A stretch of 64,000 bases of DNA from Roseibium aggregatum IAM 12614 (GCF_000168975.1 NZ_AAUW01000023.1:58770-122769); one strand, 5' to 3'. Numbered from the stretch's first letter, positions 50,447-62,011 are shown. Made by a program: numbers and translations. The notes: generated by a model not told the origin, from the letters alone.

Positions 50447-51736
50447 ATGTCTGACACCGCACTGTCAGGGCCCAAAAGCCCGACAGCACGAAACTTGTTT
50501 GCCGCATTGCAGCTCGACACCCGGCTTCTCGGCATGATCGGGGCGTTCATCGTTCTGTGCCTGGTGTTCAATGTGTTCACGGATGGCCGGTTCCTGACGC
50601 CGCGCAACATCTTCAACCTCACGATCCAGACCGTCTCCGTCGCCATCATGGCCACGGGCATGGTGTTCGTCATCGTCACCCGCCACATCGATCTGTCGGT
50701 CGGCTCCGTGCTGGCGACTGTTGCGGCCGTCATGGCGGTTGTCCAGACCGATGTCCTGCCGCCGCTTCTGGGCCTCGGCAATCCGTTCATCTGGATCCTT
50801 GCCATTCTGGTTGGCGTGGTCGTCGGTGTGCTGATCGGCGCGTTCCAGGGCTGGATGATCGGTTACCTCGGCATTCCCGCTTTCATCGTAACGCTCGGTG
50901 GCCTCCTGGTCTGGCGCAACGTTGCCTGGTTCATCACCTCCGGCCAGACCATCGGCCCGCTCGATGAAACCTTCACCATGATCGGTGGCATCGGCGGCAC
51001 CATGGGCGAAACGGGCTCCTGGATCTTCGGTGTTCTGGCGGTGGCAGCAGCTCTCTGGCTGCAGGTCTCCTCGCGTCGCCGCAAGGCCGCGCACGGCTTC
51101 CCGGTCAAACCCGGCTGGGCGGAAGTCACCATGGGTGTCATCACGACTGCAGCCATTCTCGCGTTCGTCTGGGTGCTGAACGCCTACGACATTCCCTCAG
51201 CGCGCCTTGAACGCATTTTCGAGGCCCGCGGTGAAACCATGCCGGAAGGCCTGGTCATGGGCTACGGCATTCCCTATTCGGTGCTGCTTCTGATCGTGGT
51301 CACCGTGATCATGACCATCGTTGCCCGCCGTACCCGCCTCGGACGCTACATCTTCGCAACCGGCGGCAATCCGGATGCAGCCGAACTGTCCGGCATCAAC
51401 ACTCGTTTCCTGACGGTCAAGGTGTTTGCCATCATGGGCGGCCTCAGCGCGCTCGCTGCGGCTGTCGCAGCCGCACGCCTCGGCTTTTCGACCAACGACA
51501 TCGGCACGCTGGACGAACTCAGGGTCATCGCCGCGGCGGTCATCGGCGGCACGGCGCTTGCCGGTGGTGTCGGCACGATCTACGGCGCTATCCTGGGCGC
51601 GCTGATCATGCAGTCGCTGCAGTCGGGCATGGCCATGGTCGGTGTTGACGCTCCGTTGCAGAACATCGTCGTCGGCACGGTGCTCGTCATCGCCGTCCTC
51701 GTCGACATCATCTATCGCAAGCGCACGGGAGACTGA
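50447..51736 (+). CDS. xylH: D-xylose ABC transporter permease
   Basis: Inner-membrane permease of 429 aa of the ribose/xylose (BPD_transp_2) family, about 10 or more helices. Motifs VTRHIDLSVGSVLA, VTLGGLLVWRNVAW and RTRLGRYIFATGGNPDAAELSGI are characteristic. Length fits XylH, longer than ribose permeases. AGGAG precedes the ATG at 50447. Works with XylF and XylG. Confidence 0.95.
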   Translation: MSDTALSGPKSPTARNLFAALQLDTRLLGMIGAFIVLCLVFNVFTDGRFLTPRNIFNLTIQTVSVAIMATGMVFVIVTRHIDLSVGSVLATVAAVMAVVQTDVLPPLLGLGNPFIWILAILVGVVVGVLIGAFQGWMIGYLGIPAFIVTLGGLLVWRNVAWFITSGQTIGPLDETFTMIGGIGGTMGETGSWIFGVLAVAAALWLQVSSRRRKAAHGFPVKPGWAEVTMGVITTAAILAFVWVLNAYDIPSARLERIFEARGETMPEGLVMGYGIPYSVLLLIVVTVIMTIVARRTRLGRYIFATGGNPDAAELSGINTRFLTVKVFAIMGGLSALAAAVAAARLGFSTNDIGTLDELRVIAAAVIGGTALAGGVGTIYGAILGALIMQSLQSGMAMVGVDAPLQNIVVGTVLVIAVLVDIIYRKRTGD

Positions 51737-51739
51737 GAC

Positions 51740-52528
51740 ATGGACGCGCCTCTCGTAGAAATGAAAGACATGTGCATCTCCTTCGGCGGGGTGCAGGCCG
51801 TGGATCATGTCTCGGTCGATCTTTACCCGGGTGAAGTTGTGGGCCTGCTTGGCCACAATGGCGCCGGCAAGTCGACCTTGATCAAGATCCTCTCCGGCGC
51901 CTACAAGGCCGACAGCGGCGAAATCCGCATCAACGGCAAGGAAGTGCACATTCACTCGCCGCGCGACGCGCGGGCGCAGAACATCGAGACAATCTACCAG
52001 ACGCTTGCTCTGGCGGACAATCTCGACGCGGCGTCCAACCTGTTCCTCGGCCGTGAACTGACCTCGCCGCTCGGCTTTGTCGACGACGATGCCATGGAAG
52101 CGGAAACTCGCAAGATCATGGGCCGGCTCAATCCGAACTTCAAAAAGTTCCATGCGCCGGTGAAAGCCCTGTCGGGCGGTCAGCGCCAGTCGGTGGCCAT
52201 TGCCCGCGCGGTCTACTTCAATGCCAAGATCCTGATCATGGACGAACCGACCGCCGCGCTTGGCGTGCATGAAACGCAGATGGTGGCCGAACTCATCCAG
52301 GAACTGAAGAAACAGGGTCTCGGCATCTTCCTGATCAGCCACGACATTCACGACGTCTTCCAGCTTTGCGACCGTATCGCGGTGATGAAGAACGGTCAGC
52401 TTGTCGGCACCGCCCGCACGACCGACGTCACCGACGACGACGTGCTCGGCATGATCATCCTGGGTAAATGCCCGGAAGGGGCGATCCCGGGTCCAGGTGC
52501 CCTTGTGGACGATACCGTGGTCGGATAA
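51740..52528 (+). CDS. xylG: Xylose/sugar ABC transporter ATP-binding protein, single-domain XylG
   Basis: ATPase of 262 aa with one nucleotide-binding domain: Walker A GHNGAGKST, signature LSGGQRQSVAIARAV, Walker B ILIMDEPTAALG, switch His in ISHDIHD. E. coli-type XylG has two such domains (~500 aa); this is the half-length form, as in rhizobial FrcA-like transporters, so a homodimer is expected. Three bases after xylH. Confidence 0.92.
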   Translation: MDAPLVEMKDMCISFGGVQAVDHVSVDLYPGEVVGLLGHNGAGKSTLIKILSGAYKADSGEIRINGKEVHIHSPRDARAQNIETIYQTLALADNLDAASNLFLGRELTSPLGFVDDDAMEAETRKIMGRLNPNFKKFHAPVKALSGGQRQSVAIARAVYFNAKILIMDEPTAALGVHETQMVAELIQELKKQGLGIFLISHDIHDVFQLCDRIAVMKNGQLVGTARTTDVTDDDVLGMIILGKCPEGAIPGPGALVDDTVVG

Positions 52529-52538
52529 ACCGGCCGGA

Positions 52539-52560
52539 CCCGCGGGCTCTTGCCCGCGGG
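52539..52560 (+). terminator. Hairpin between xylG and xylB
   Basis: Perfect 9-bp stem CCCGCGGGC / GCCCGCGGG with a TCTT loop, 10 bp after the xylG stop and followed by a moderately T-rich stretch. Partial terminator separating transporter and enzyme genes. Confidence 0.65.
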
Positions 52561-52678
52561 GCTTCCTCATGGTTTGAACAGATGGCCTGGCCCCTGTTCT
52601 GACGGTGTGGAACCTCATGCCGAAGCCCGTTCAGGGGTCATCGGCATTCTTTTTGGTTCATTTTGAGGAACGCACCTC

Positions 52679-54130
<1,452 letters not shown>

Positions 54131-54155
54131 AAAACACTTTCAAGGAGATGACAAT

Positions 54156-55475
54156 ATGAGCACTGGTTTCTTCGGCGATCTGCAGCCGATCCAATACGCC
54201 GGTCCTTCCAGCACCGAGCCGCTGAGCTACCGACACTACAACAAGGACGAAGTTGTGCTCGGCAAGCGTATGGAAGACCACCTGCGTCTTGCCGTGTGTT
54301 ACTGGCACAGCTTCTGCTGGCCGGGTTCCGACCCGTTCGGTGGCGAGACCTTCAACCGCTCCTGGATGGCTGCCGGTGGCGACCCGATGGAACAGGCGAA
54401 ACTGAAAGCGGATGTCGCCTTCGAGATGTTCCAGATCCTGGGCATGCCGTTCTTCACCTTCCACGACCGCGACATTGCGCCGGAAGGCCGGACGCTTGCC
54501 GAAAGCAATGCCAACGTCAACGCGATTGCCGACATCTTCGAAAAGAAGATGGCCGATACCGGCATCAAGCTCTTGTGGGGCACGGCCAACATGTTCTCCA
54601 ACCGCCGCTTCATGGCGGGGGCTGCCACCAACCCGGATCCGGACGTCTTTGCCTATGCCGCCGCACAGGTGAAGAACGCGATGGACGTCACCTATCGCCT
54701 CGGCGGTGAGAACTATGTGCTCTGGGGTGGCCGCGAAGGTTATGAGACCCTGCTCAACACCAATGTCAAACAGGAGCTGGACCAGTTCGGCCGTTTCCTC
54801 AACATGGTGGTCGAATACAAGCACAAGATCGGCTTCAAGGGCACGATCCTGATCGAGCCGAAGCCGCAGGAACCGTCCAAGCACCAGTATGACTACGATG
54901 TTGCCACCGTCTATGGCTTCCTGAAGGCCTACGGGCTGGAAAACGACGTCAAGATGAACATCGAGCAGGGCCACGCCATCCTGGCCGGTCACTCGTTCGA
55001 GCACGAGCTGCATATGGCCCGTTCGCTCGGCATCTTCGGGTCGGTCGACATGAACCGCAACGACTACCAGTGCGGCTGGGATACCGACCACTTCGGCATG
55101 AACGTGCCGGAACTGGCGCTCGCCTATTACGAGATCCTGATGGCAGGTGGCTTCACCACCGGCGGCACCAACTTCGACGCCAAGCTGCGCCGTCAGTCGC
55201 TCGATCCGGTCGATCTGATCCAGGCGCATGTCGGCTCCGCCGATGCGATTGCCCGCGGCCTGAAGGCTGCGGCCGCCATGATCGAGGACGGCCGTCTCAA
55301 AGGCTTCGTCGACGACCGCTACGCCGGCTGGCAGAAACCGGAAAACGCCGACATCCTCAAGGGCGGCTCTTCGCTCGAGGCTCTGGCCGAGCGCGTTCAC
55401 AAGGCCGACCTGGAACCGCAGCCGAAATCCGGGAAGCAGGAATACCTGGAAAGCCTGGTCAACCTGTTCGTCTGA
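54156..55475 (+). CDS. xylA: Xylose isomerase
   Basis: Metal-dependent TIM-barrel isomerase of 439 aa (class II length) converting D-xylose to D-xylulose. The catalytic His/Asp pair is in FFTFHDRDIAPEG; metal ligands lie in LIEPKPQEPSKHQYDYD and GSVDMNRND...GWDTDHF; the conserved WGGREGYE is present. AAGGAGATG precedes the ATG. Closes the xyl operon before a hairpin. Confidence 0.97.
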   Translation: MSTGFFGDLQPIQYAGPSSTEPLSYRHYNKDEVVLGKRMEDHLRLAVCYWHSFCWPGSDPFGGETFNRSWMAAGGDPMEQAKLKADVAFEMFQILGMPFFTFHDRDIAPEGRTLAESNANVNAIADIFEKKMADTGIKLLWGTANMFSNRRFMAGAATNPDPDVFAYAAAQVKNAMDVTYRLGGENYVLWGGREGYETLLNTNVKQELDQFGRFLNMVVEYKHKIGFKGTILIEPKPQEPSKHQYDYDVATVYGFLKAYGLENDVKMNIEQGHAILAGHSFEHELHMARSLGIFGSVDMNRNDYQCGWDTDHFGMNVPELALAYYEILMAGGFTTGGTNFDAKLRRQSLDPVDLIQAHVGSADAIARGLKAAAAMIEDGRLKGFVDDRYAGWQKPENADILKGGSSLEALAERVHKADLEPQPKSGKQEYLESLVNLFV

Positions 55476-55484
55476 CGCGAACAG

Positions 55485-55516
55485 CATCCGGGGCGCTTGT
55501 TGCTGCGCTCCGGATG
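55485..55516 (+). terminator. Hairpin after xylA
   Basis: CATCCGGGGCGC / GCGCTCCGGATG stem with one mismatch and an eight-base loop, 10 bp past the xylA stop. Probable operon terminator without a strong T-run; also lies before the convergent regulator end. Confidence 0.65.
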
Positions 55517-55570
55517 CCCTCCTCGGCTGAGGCCCGGCAGGGGCGACCCGCGATTTGCTGCCACGGGGTC

Positions 55571-56533
55571 TCAGCTGTCTGCAAACTTTTCCCGGTACTC
55601 GCCGACGGTGGTGTTGAGATGTCTCTTGAACGCCCGCTGCATCTGCTGAAAATCGGTAAAACCGGAAACGCGGATGGCGCTTCCCACCGGCGCGCCGCCA
55701 GACAGGACATCCGCTGCCCGCTTGAGCCTGTAGCGTTCCAGATATTTCACGGGCGTTAGTCCCGCGCTTGCCGAAAACCGCCGGCTCAAGGTCCGCGGGG
55801 TTAGACCGGCAACCTCAGCCATCAACTCCAGTGTCCAGTCGCGTCCAGGATTGTCCTGCAAGGCGTCAAGCAGCCGGCTAAGTTCGCGGTCGCCGGAAAA
55901 CTGCGCTTCAAGCAAGTCGGCGAACTGGGTCTGGCCACCGGCTCTTTTCAGATAGACGACCAACTCGCGGGCAACGGCAAGAGCCAGGGCTCCGCCATGG
56001 TCCCTCTTGATGATTTCCAGCGCCAGATCGATGCCCGAGGCCACGCCGGCGGAAGTCATCACCTTGCCGTCGATGTGATACAGCTCGTCGGTGGACCAGC
56101 GCACCTGCGGAAATTGCTGCTGCACCTGTCGGGCGCGCCGCCAGTGGGTCGTGGCTTTCCGGCCGTTCAAAAGGCCCGCATTGGCCAGGACCAGCGCACC
56201 GGAGCAGATCGAGATAACCCGTCTGTCCTCCATTTCCGAAGGCCATGTTGCAAGAAAATCCAGGATCATCCGGTCATGCATCGCGTGATCGACACCGGTC
56301 CCGCCCGGTATCAGGAGGTCCCGTCCCCCGTCTGTCGAAGCAACCACATCCGCTTGCAGTCTGAGCCCGCAGGAAGAGGTGACACCCATCCCGTCCATGG
56401 ACACGAAGCGCAACCGGTAGCGTTCGGTGCCGTCCTCATTTGCGGAACTGAAAACCTGCACGGGACCTGCCACATCCAGGATGTTCAGGCCGTCGAAAAG
56501 CAGGATGTCGATCTGGCGAGGTGGTTTGTCCAT
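55571..56533 (-). CDS. GlxA family transcriptional regulator (DJ-1/PfpI plus AraC HTH)
   Basis: 320 aa. The N-terminal class I amidotransferase-like domain (IDILLFDGLNILDVAGPVQVF; nucleophile-elbow ISICSGALVLANAG) is followed by a C-terminal AraC helix-turn-helix (MAEVAGLTPRTLSRRF, VSGFTDFQQMQRAFKRHL). Family activators respond to nitrogenous metabolites such as glycine betaine or carnitine, but the ligand is unknown here. Divergent from the MFS gene, which it probably controls. Confidence 0.9.
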   Translation of the reverse strand: MDKPPRQIDILLFDGLNILDVAGPVQVFSSANEDGTERYRLRFVSMDGMGVTSSCGLRLQADVVASTDGGRDLLIPGGTGVDHAMHDRMILDFLATWPSEMEDRRVISICSGALVLANAGLLNGRKATTHWRRARQVQQQFPQVRWSTDELYHIDGKVMTSAGVASGIDLALEIIKRDHGGALALAVARELVVYLKRAGGQTQFADLLEAQFSGDRELSRLLDALQDNPGRDWTLELMAEVAGLTPRTLSRRFSASAGLTPVKYLERYRLKRAADVLSGGAPVGSAIRVSGFTDFQQMQRAFKRHLNTTVGEYREKFADS

Positions 56534-56630
56534 AATTGACGATACTATGTCATTATAGACAAGCGGTTCAACCGGTAAACATGAGCGATCCTTGGATCTA
56601 CACCCTCACGTAACCGGTACGGACGACCTC

Positions 56631-57809
56631 ATGCTCACGAGAAACTTTCTGCTCATCCTCCTTGCGAATATCGTACTCGGCTCGGCAATGCCGATGCTGA
56701 TTATTCTGGGCGGTCTGGCGGGTGGCTGGCTGGCTCCCCACGTGTGGCTCGCAACCGCGCCACCGTCAACGCAGATGCTGGTTGGCATCATCGTGGCAAC
56801 ACCGGTATCTCTCTTCATGGGACGGTTCGGCAGGCGGGCAGGTTTCCTGCTTGGCGCGGCTATGCTGTGCTTCGGCGGTATCGTAGCGGCATTGGCGCTT
56901 GTTCTGCAGAATTTCATCCTGCTCTGCCTGGCGCATGCGGCTCTTGGGGCTGCATTGATCAGCGTGAACTATTTCCGGTTTGCCGCGTCCGAGGCTGTTT
57001 CCGCAGAACATCGCGCTCAGGCGATTTCCTTCACGCTGGCTTCCGGACTGGTGGCTGCGTTGCTGGGGCCGCAACTGTTCAATGAAGCAAAGGATGCTCT
57101 GGCGCCAACACCGCTGGCAGGCGCATATCTTGCAATCGCCGCGCTGGGAGTTCTGGGGGCGTTGCCGGTCTGGTTGTTAAAGATGCCAGCATCGCCGCGA
57201 AAGACCGCCCACAGGCGAGCGGACAGCGCGGTCCGAATCCTGAGCCGCAATCCCAGGGCAGCAGGAGCGATCGGGCTAGCGGCTTTATCACAGGCGATAA
57301 TGGTTCTTTTGATGACACCGACACCCTTGGCGATGATCGGTTGCGGTTTTGCCGAAGGCCAGGCCGCGGATGTCATTCGCTGGCACGTGGTCGCAATGTT
57401 CGCGCCCGGTTTCTTTACGGGGTTTCTGATCCGCCGCTTCGGCGGAACCAGGATCGCCGTCCTGGGGCTCGTTCTCCTGTTCGCTTCCGCGCTGACTGCA
57501 TGGTCCGGCATCGGCCTGCTCGAATTCTACGGCGCGCTCGTCCTGTTGGGTGTGGGTTGGAATTTCGGCTTCATCGGGGGAACGCATTTGCTTCAGGCGG
57601 CCTTGAGCGACGAGGAAAGGCCGCTGGTGCAAGGTGTCAACGATACGCTTCTTGCGGTTTCATCCTCCGGAGCCTCGCTTCTTTCCGGCATGCTGTTTGC
57701 GGGGATAGGCTGGACGGGTCTGGCTGCTGTGTCCGCTCCTGTCCTGGCGCTGCTTGCACTGATCCTGCTGCTTCGCTTCCGGCGCCGGGCATCCCTTGCA
57801 GGAGCGTGA
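56631..57809 (+). CDS. MFS transporter
   Basis: Inner-membrane transporter of 392 aa with 12 predicted helices. The loop motif GRFGRRAGFLLGAAML between helices 2 and 3 and its C-terminal counterpart RRFGGTRIAVLGL are typical. Substrate unknown; drug, sugar or acid efflux or uptake are all possible. The frame is open to a TTG at 56592, but the ATG at 56631 (MLTRNFLLILL) starts just before the first helix. Confidence 0.88.
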   Translation: MLTRNFLLILLANIVLGSAMPMLIILGGLAGGWLAPHVWLATAPPSTQMLVGIIVATPVSLFMGRFGRRAGFLLGAAMLCFGGIVAALALVLQNFILLCLAHAALGAALISVNYFRFAASEAVSAEHRAQAISFTLASGLVAALLGPQLFNEAKDALAPTPLAGAYLAIAALGVLGALPVWLLKMPASPRKTAHRRADSAVRILSRNPRAAGAIGLAALSQAIMVLLMTPTPLAMIGCGFAEGQAADVIRWHVVAMFAPGFFTGFLIRRFGGTRIAVLGLVLLFASALTAWSGIGLLEFYGALVLLGVGWNFGFIGGTHLLQAALSDEERPLVQGVNDTLLAVSSSGASLLSGMLFAGIGWTGLAAVSAPVLALLALILLLRFRRRASLAGA

Positions 57810-57831
57810 GACAAAGGCCGGGACTGAACAC

Positions 57832-60417
57832 CTAGAAGCGAAGGTCGAAGCGCATGCTGAAGTCATGATCTTTCACGCCCTCGGCAAGCTGTCCGTCATA
57901 GCCAAGCGAGAGGCTTGCATCGTCGCTGACTGCGAAGGACAGTCCGACACCGAGCAGGGCAGCGTCGCGGGCTGTTGGAACACCGGCGATACTGAAATCG
58001 CTGCCGCCATTGAACGCCATCACCGAGGTTCCGGTGAGATCGCCATAGGCATGCTGCCAGCCGGCGTGGCCGGAAAGACGTGCCGCCGTTTCGCCCAGCA
58101 GGATGTCGCGGCTGGCGCGAAGCCCAAGCGTCGTGGTCCACATATCCTGTGTTTGCGATGCCGCGTGCAGCGCTGCCATGCCGCCTGTTTCGGAGAAACC
58201 GTCGGTCTTCAGGTTGACATAGGATGCCGCGGCGAACGGTTGCAGATATCCATCCTCGTCTCCGAACCGCCAACCTGTCTCGGCGAAGGCCTGCAGCGTG
58301 CGGGCGCCATAATCCGCGTTCAGCTGTTCGCTCAACCCAACAAAGGAAACCGCGCGCTTGGTGGAGATAGCGTGATGGCCGTAGGAGCCACCGAAGCTGA
58401 GGCTGCACGGACCTGTCTGTGTGCTGCCATATCCGCCGATATAGTAGCTGTCGGTATCGGCTGAAGCCGTGAACCCCTTTTCGCCAATCGAGGAATTCAT
58501 GTAACCTGCGGCAAGGCCGAACAGCCAGTCCTGACCGACGCGGGCGTCAACGCCCAACAGTGCTCCACCGCCGGAAGTGTCTACAGTGTGTGCATTGCCA
58601 TCGCCCCGATAGCTCCCGAACCCGCCCAGAGCATCGAACCAGACCGACAATACCCCACCCGTCGCCAAGGCGTCGCCGTTTGGCGCAGCCTCCTGCGCCG
58701 CGCCCGCGGCAAAGGCGGCATCAATCCGGGAGAGGATTACCCTCTCGACCTGTCTCGGCTCATCCCGCAAAACGGTATTGGCGGATGCATGGATTTCGCC
58801 GGACAGCGCATCGAATATCTCCGGCGCTTCATTTTCGTAAAGCCCAAGAATCGTCCGATAAAGCGCGGTGTCCTGCGACAGGCTGTCCAGCCCTTCCGCC
58901 GTCGCCTTCTGGTTTGGCGTTCTTGCCTCATCGACGAAATCGACATTGTTTCGCCGAAGCGTCAGATAGACGTTTGTGGCGTCGTAACCGAGATAGGAGT
59001 CGAGAAAGACAAAATTGTCGGTCACGCTGCCGAAGCTGCCGGTGATACCGCCTTCGGCAGTCACCACGGTATAGACATTGATCGAATCAAAGCCGGAGCC
59101 GTCATCGCCGGAACGCTCTGCCAAAACGACGAGGTCTGCGCCCGGGTCTATCGTTACAGCGCCCGTAACCTTCAGCAGGTCATTGTTGATGCCGGCTTGC
59201 GTGCCGGCCTCATTGACCTCAACCTGATAGACCGAGCCGGCGCCAAGCCCCAGATCGCCGGCAACACTCATTGTTCCGATGGAATTGCCCGGCGCAACCA
59301 CACCTGAAACCACCGTATCCCCGATCGTGCCCGAGCCGGCAAGCAATCCAGCGGAGGAAACATTCACCGCCCCGGTAGAGCCATTGACGACCAGCTTGCC
59401 GCCGAACACATCCGTGCCACCGGTATAGCTGCTTTTGCCTGTCAGAATTGTCGTACCGGAATAGACTTCAACGCTACCTGCGCCGGTAATATCGGGCGCA
59501 AAGGTGTAGTCCGCGTTGGTGTGGTTGAAGACGATGCGGCCATTACCCGCGCCGAAGACGATCGCGCCGGTCTGAAGCGTACCGGCGACGCCTGCGGTCC
59601 CGCCTGCCGCAGACCCGATATTGAGCGTGCCGGAGGAGCCGTTTTCCTTGGCGATTTCGACGCGATCATTGGCGATGACGTTTGCGCTGTCAGTCAGCGT
59701 CAAAACGCCGTCTCCGCTATTGCCGACAACAAGCACGCCGCCGGTGCTTGTCCACCTCGTGCCCACACCGGAAACAGTGGCTGTGCCTGAACCGCTCGAG
59801 GCTTTGCCGATGACGCCGCTGACGGCTTCAATCGTTCCGCCGCCTGACAGGTTGAGTGTACCTGTGCCTTTGTCCCCCAGAGCCAATGTGCCGGTGAGTA
59901 CTAGTTTTGAGCCGGAACCGATCAGATTCACGGTACCCTGCGCAAGGCTCCCTTCGCCGAGAATCATGTCCTTTCCGCTCATCACGCCGCTATCCGTGAT
60001 GGTCAGCACGCCTTCGGCGTTCCATCCCACGCGCGAAATAACGAAATCATACCAACGCGATCCGGTGCCGATGATCGTTGCCGCGCCGTACTCATTGGTA
60101 CCAATATTGGCGATGGGAGCGGTTACGGTGCCCCCTCTTGAAATTGTCAGCGAAGCGGGGTCTTTCACCCCGACCGAAACGAAATCTGCTTCTGAAATAG
60201 CTTTCCCGTATGGCCCGCCGTCGATGCCGTCAACGGTAACATCAGTGTCGATCCAGAGGCCGGCGAGCGCCGGTCCCGAAAGGGCGGTAAACGCTGTCGA
60301 AGCCAGCAATGCCAATTTGGGAGCAGCCTGGAACGCACGTTTGGTCGCTCCCTTTGGGCGCTTGTGGGAAGGCACTGATGTACGAACTGATGTTGTTGTC
60401 GGTTGACCTTGCCGCAT
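57832..60417 (-). CDS. Autotransporter outer membrane beta-barrel protein
   Basis: 861 aa type Va secretion protein. A long N-terminal signal region with extended basic stretch (KRPKGATKRAFQ) precedes a hydrophobic core ending near ALSGPALA. The passenger (about 45-480) is rich in Gly/Thr/Ser beta-helix repeats (GTLNLSGGGTIEAVSGVIG; KSSYTGGTDVFGGKLVVNGS, a passenger-associated repeat). The C-terminal barrel (about 590-861) ends in FDLRF, the expected terminal Phe for outer membrane insertion. Start at 60417 has GGGGAG upstream. Probably a surface adhesin; exact role unknown. Confidence 0.92.
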   Translation of the reverse strand: MRQGQPTTTSVRTSVPSHKRPKGATKRAFQAAPKLALLASTAFTALSGPALAGLWIDTDVTVDGIDGGPYGKAISEADFVSVGVKDPASLTISRGGTVTAPIANIGTNEYGAATIIGTGSRWYDFVISRVGWNAEGVLTITDSGVMSGKDMILGEGSLAQGTVNLIGSGSKLVLTGTLALGDKGTGTLNLSGGGTIEAVSGVIGKASSGSGTATVSGVGTRWTSTGGVLVVGNSGDGVLTLTDSANVIANDRVEIAKENGSSGTLNIGSAAGGTAGVAGTLQTGAIVFGAGNGRIVFNHTNADYTFAPDITGAGSVEVYSGTTILTGKSSYTGGTDVFGGKLVVNGSTGAVNVSSAGLLAGSGTIGDTVVSGVVAPGNSIGTMSVAGDLGLGAGSVYQVEVNEAGTQAGINNDLLKVTGAVTIDPGADLVVLAERSGDDGSGFDSINVYTVVTAEGGITGSFGSVTDNFVFLDSYLGYDATNVYLTLRRNNVDFVDEARTPNQKATAEGLDSLSQDTALYRTILGLYENEAPEIFDALSGEIHASANTVLRDEPRQVERVILSRIDAAFAAGAAQEAAPNGDALATGGVLSVWFDALGGFGSYRGDGNAHTVDTSGGGALLGVDARVGQDWLFGLAAGYMNSSIGEKGFTASADTDSYYIGGYGSTQTGPCSLSFGGSYGHHAISTKRAVSFVGLSEQLNADYGARTLQAFAETGWRFGDEDGYLQPFAAASYVNLKTDGFSETGGMAALHAASQTQDMWTTTLGLRASRDILLGETAARLSGHAGWQHAYGDLTGTSVMAFNGGSDFSIAGVPTARDAALLGVGLSFAVSDDASLSLGYDGQLAEGVKDHDFSMRFDLRF

Positions 60418-60579
60418 GGTTGCTCCCCTGAAATCATCTCGTGGAACCATGCTCTCGGAGCGGCTTCGACGATTGGGAAACCGTGCCGACTTGCTTATGA
60501 GATAAAGCTCCCTCGGAGCTTATTGTTCAGCCACACAACGATTGGAATCCCCGGATCAGGGGATTTGACGCGCAGGTCC
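60418..60579. other. Upstream region of the autotransporter, interrupted by an IS element
   Basis: 162 bp between the autotransporter start and the left IS end. It contains CCCCGGATCAGGGGATTT near 60549-60566, but no clear promoter could be defined. The IS insertion has separated this region from whatever originally lay upstream. Confidence 0.5.
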
Positions 60580-62011
60580 TAGCACTACTTTGGCAGGTTT
60601 ATGTGAGTTTTGATTTTTGAGGATTCCCCAGAAGAGTTTTCGGTGATTCATAGGAGACCGGCTTTAGAAGGTGTCGGTCATGTATGGGAATTGGCAGGTT
60701 GATCTCGAACGTTGGCTAGCGCCGTTTATGATGGCGCTTCGTCACAAGACGCGCGCCCGGATGTGCCCGGCCTACATTGAAGGCTTGATCGGTCCGGGAG
60801 ACCGCAAGAGCATTCAGCCGATGGCCGAGAGGATAGGCACAGCCAGTTACGATCAGTTGCATCATTTTATTGCGAGCAGCCGCTGGGATCCTGCACCGCT
60901 TGAAGCGGCATTGCTAAGCGAAGCTGACCGGAAGCTTGGCGGGAACGATGCCTAGCTGATCATCGATGACACTGCACTGCCCAAAAAGGGGAACCACTCG
61001 GTCGGGGTGGCCCCTCAATATGCCTCGGCATTGGGAAAACGAGCGAACTGCCAGACGCTGGTGTCAGTAACGCTGGCTTCGAACGAAGTCCCCGCCATAG
61101 TCGGGTTACGGCTCTTCCTGCCGGAGAGCTGGACTTGCGATATCGCCCGGCTTGATCGCGCCGGAGTTCCTGAAGATATTCGTGATTACAGGACCAAGCC
61201 CGAGATCGCCCTTGCGGAAATCGACCGGGTGAGCGCCGCAGGTGTGCGTTTTGGTTGCGTCCTCGCAGATGCCGGATATGGCTTGAGTGCTCCTTTCCGG
61301 CAAGGGCTGAGCGCACGCGGGTTGACCTGGGCCGTTGGCATTGCGCTCAAGCAGAAGGTTTATCCCGCGGATGTGCAGATGATCTTCCCTGTCGCCAAGC
61401 GAGGCCGCCCGCGCCAGCGGCACATTCCCGATACAAAGTCGATCACGGCGCAGGCCATGTTGGAGACAGCAAAATGGAGGAAGGTCAGTTGGCGGCGCGG
61501 GACCACGGGAACGCTCTCGGCACGCTTTGCAGCCAGGCGCGTCCGGATCGCAGACGATCCACCTCAACGCATTCGCGACATGGGTGCCCAGCATCTGCCG
61601 GGAGAGGAGGTCTGGGTCGTCGGTGAGCACCGCTCGACCGGCGAGCGCAAATACTACCTGTCCAACCTTCCCGCAGAAGCGTCACTCAAGCAACTTGCAG
61701 GTGCCATCAAGGCACGATGGATTTGCGAACAGGCACACCAGCAGCTCAAAGAGGAACTCGGTCTGGATCACTTCGAAGGGCGATCCAGGGCCGGGCTTCA
61801 CAGGCACGCATTAATGACGATGATCGCCTATGCCTTCCTGCAATCCTGCCGCCTCAAGCAGGCGGGTGGGGGGAAAAAGAATCTCCGGACCGCAACCGAC
61901 ACTGCCTGCCGTCCGCATGGAACTCCTGAAAATCATTCAAAAACCTCCACCGCGAACATGCCCACATTGCGGGAAATGTGTCTTTGACAGAAATCTGCCA
62001 AAGTAGTGCTA
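60580..62011. mobile_element. IS701-family insertion sequence (decayed)
   Basis: 1432-bp element bounded by terminal inverted repeats: left TAGCACTACTTTGGCAGGTT (60580-60599), right its complement with one mismatch (61992-62011). It contains one transposase frame broken by an amber codon. Flanking bases read CTAG on the left and CTAA on the right of the CACTAC core, compatible with an imperfect four-base duplication of the YTAR kind (not certain). Confidence 0.85.
60671..61987 (+). pseudogene. IS701-family DDE transposase with in-frame amber codon
   Basis: A single reading frame of 438 codons interrupted by TAG at 60953-60955. The N-terminal part (94 aa: ALRHKTRARMCPAYIEGLIGPG, YDQLHHFIASSRWD) and C-terminal part are in the same phase and together cover a full IS701 transposase. 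Catalytic acids are visible at LIIDDTALPKKG, LADAGYG and KEELGLDHFEGR. Family members have Trp at the stop position, so a TGG-to-TAG change explains the break. Activity in cis would need readthrough. GTG at 60671 or ATG at 60680 could start it. Confidence 0.88.

Noticed and set aside
59621..60406. Plus-strand Pro/Ser/Thr-rich frame opposite the autotransporter passenger
   Set aside because: The pattern arises from Gly/Thr-rich repeats read in reverse; not a protein signature.
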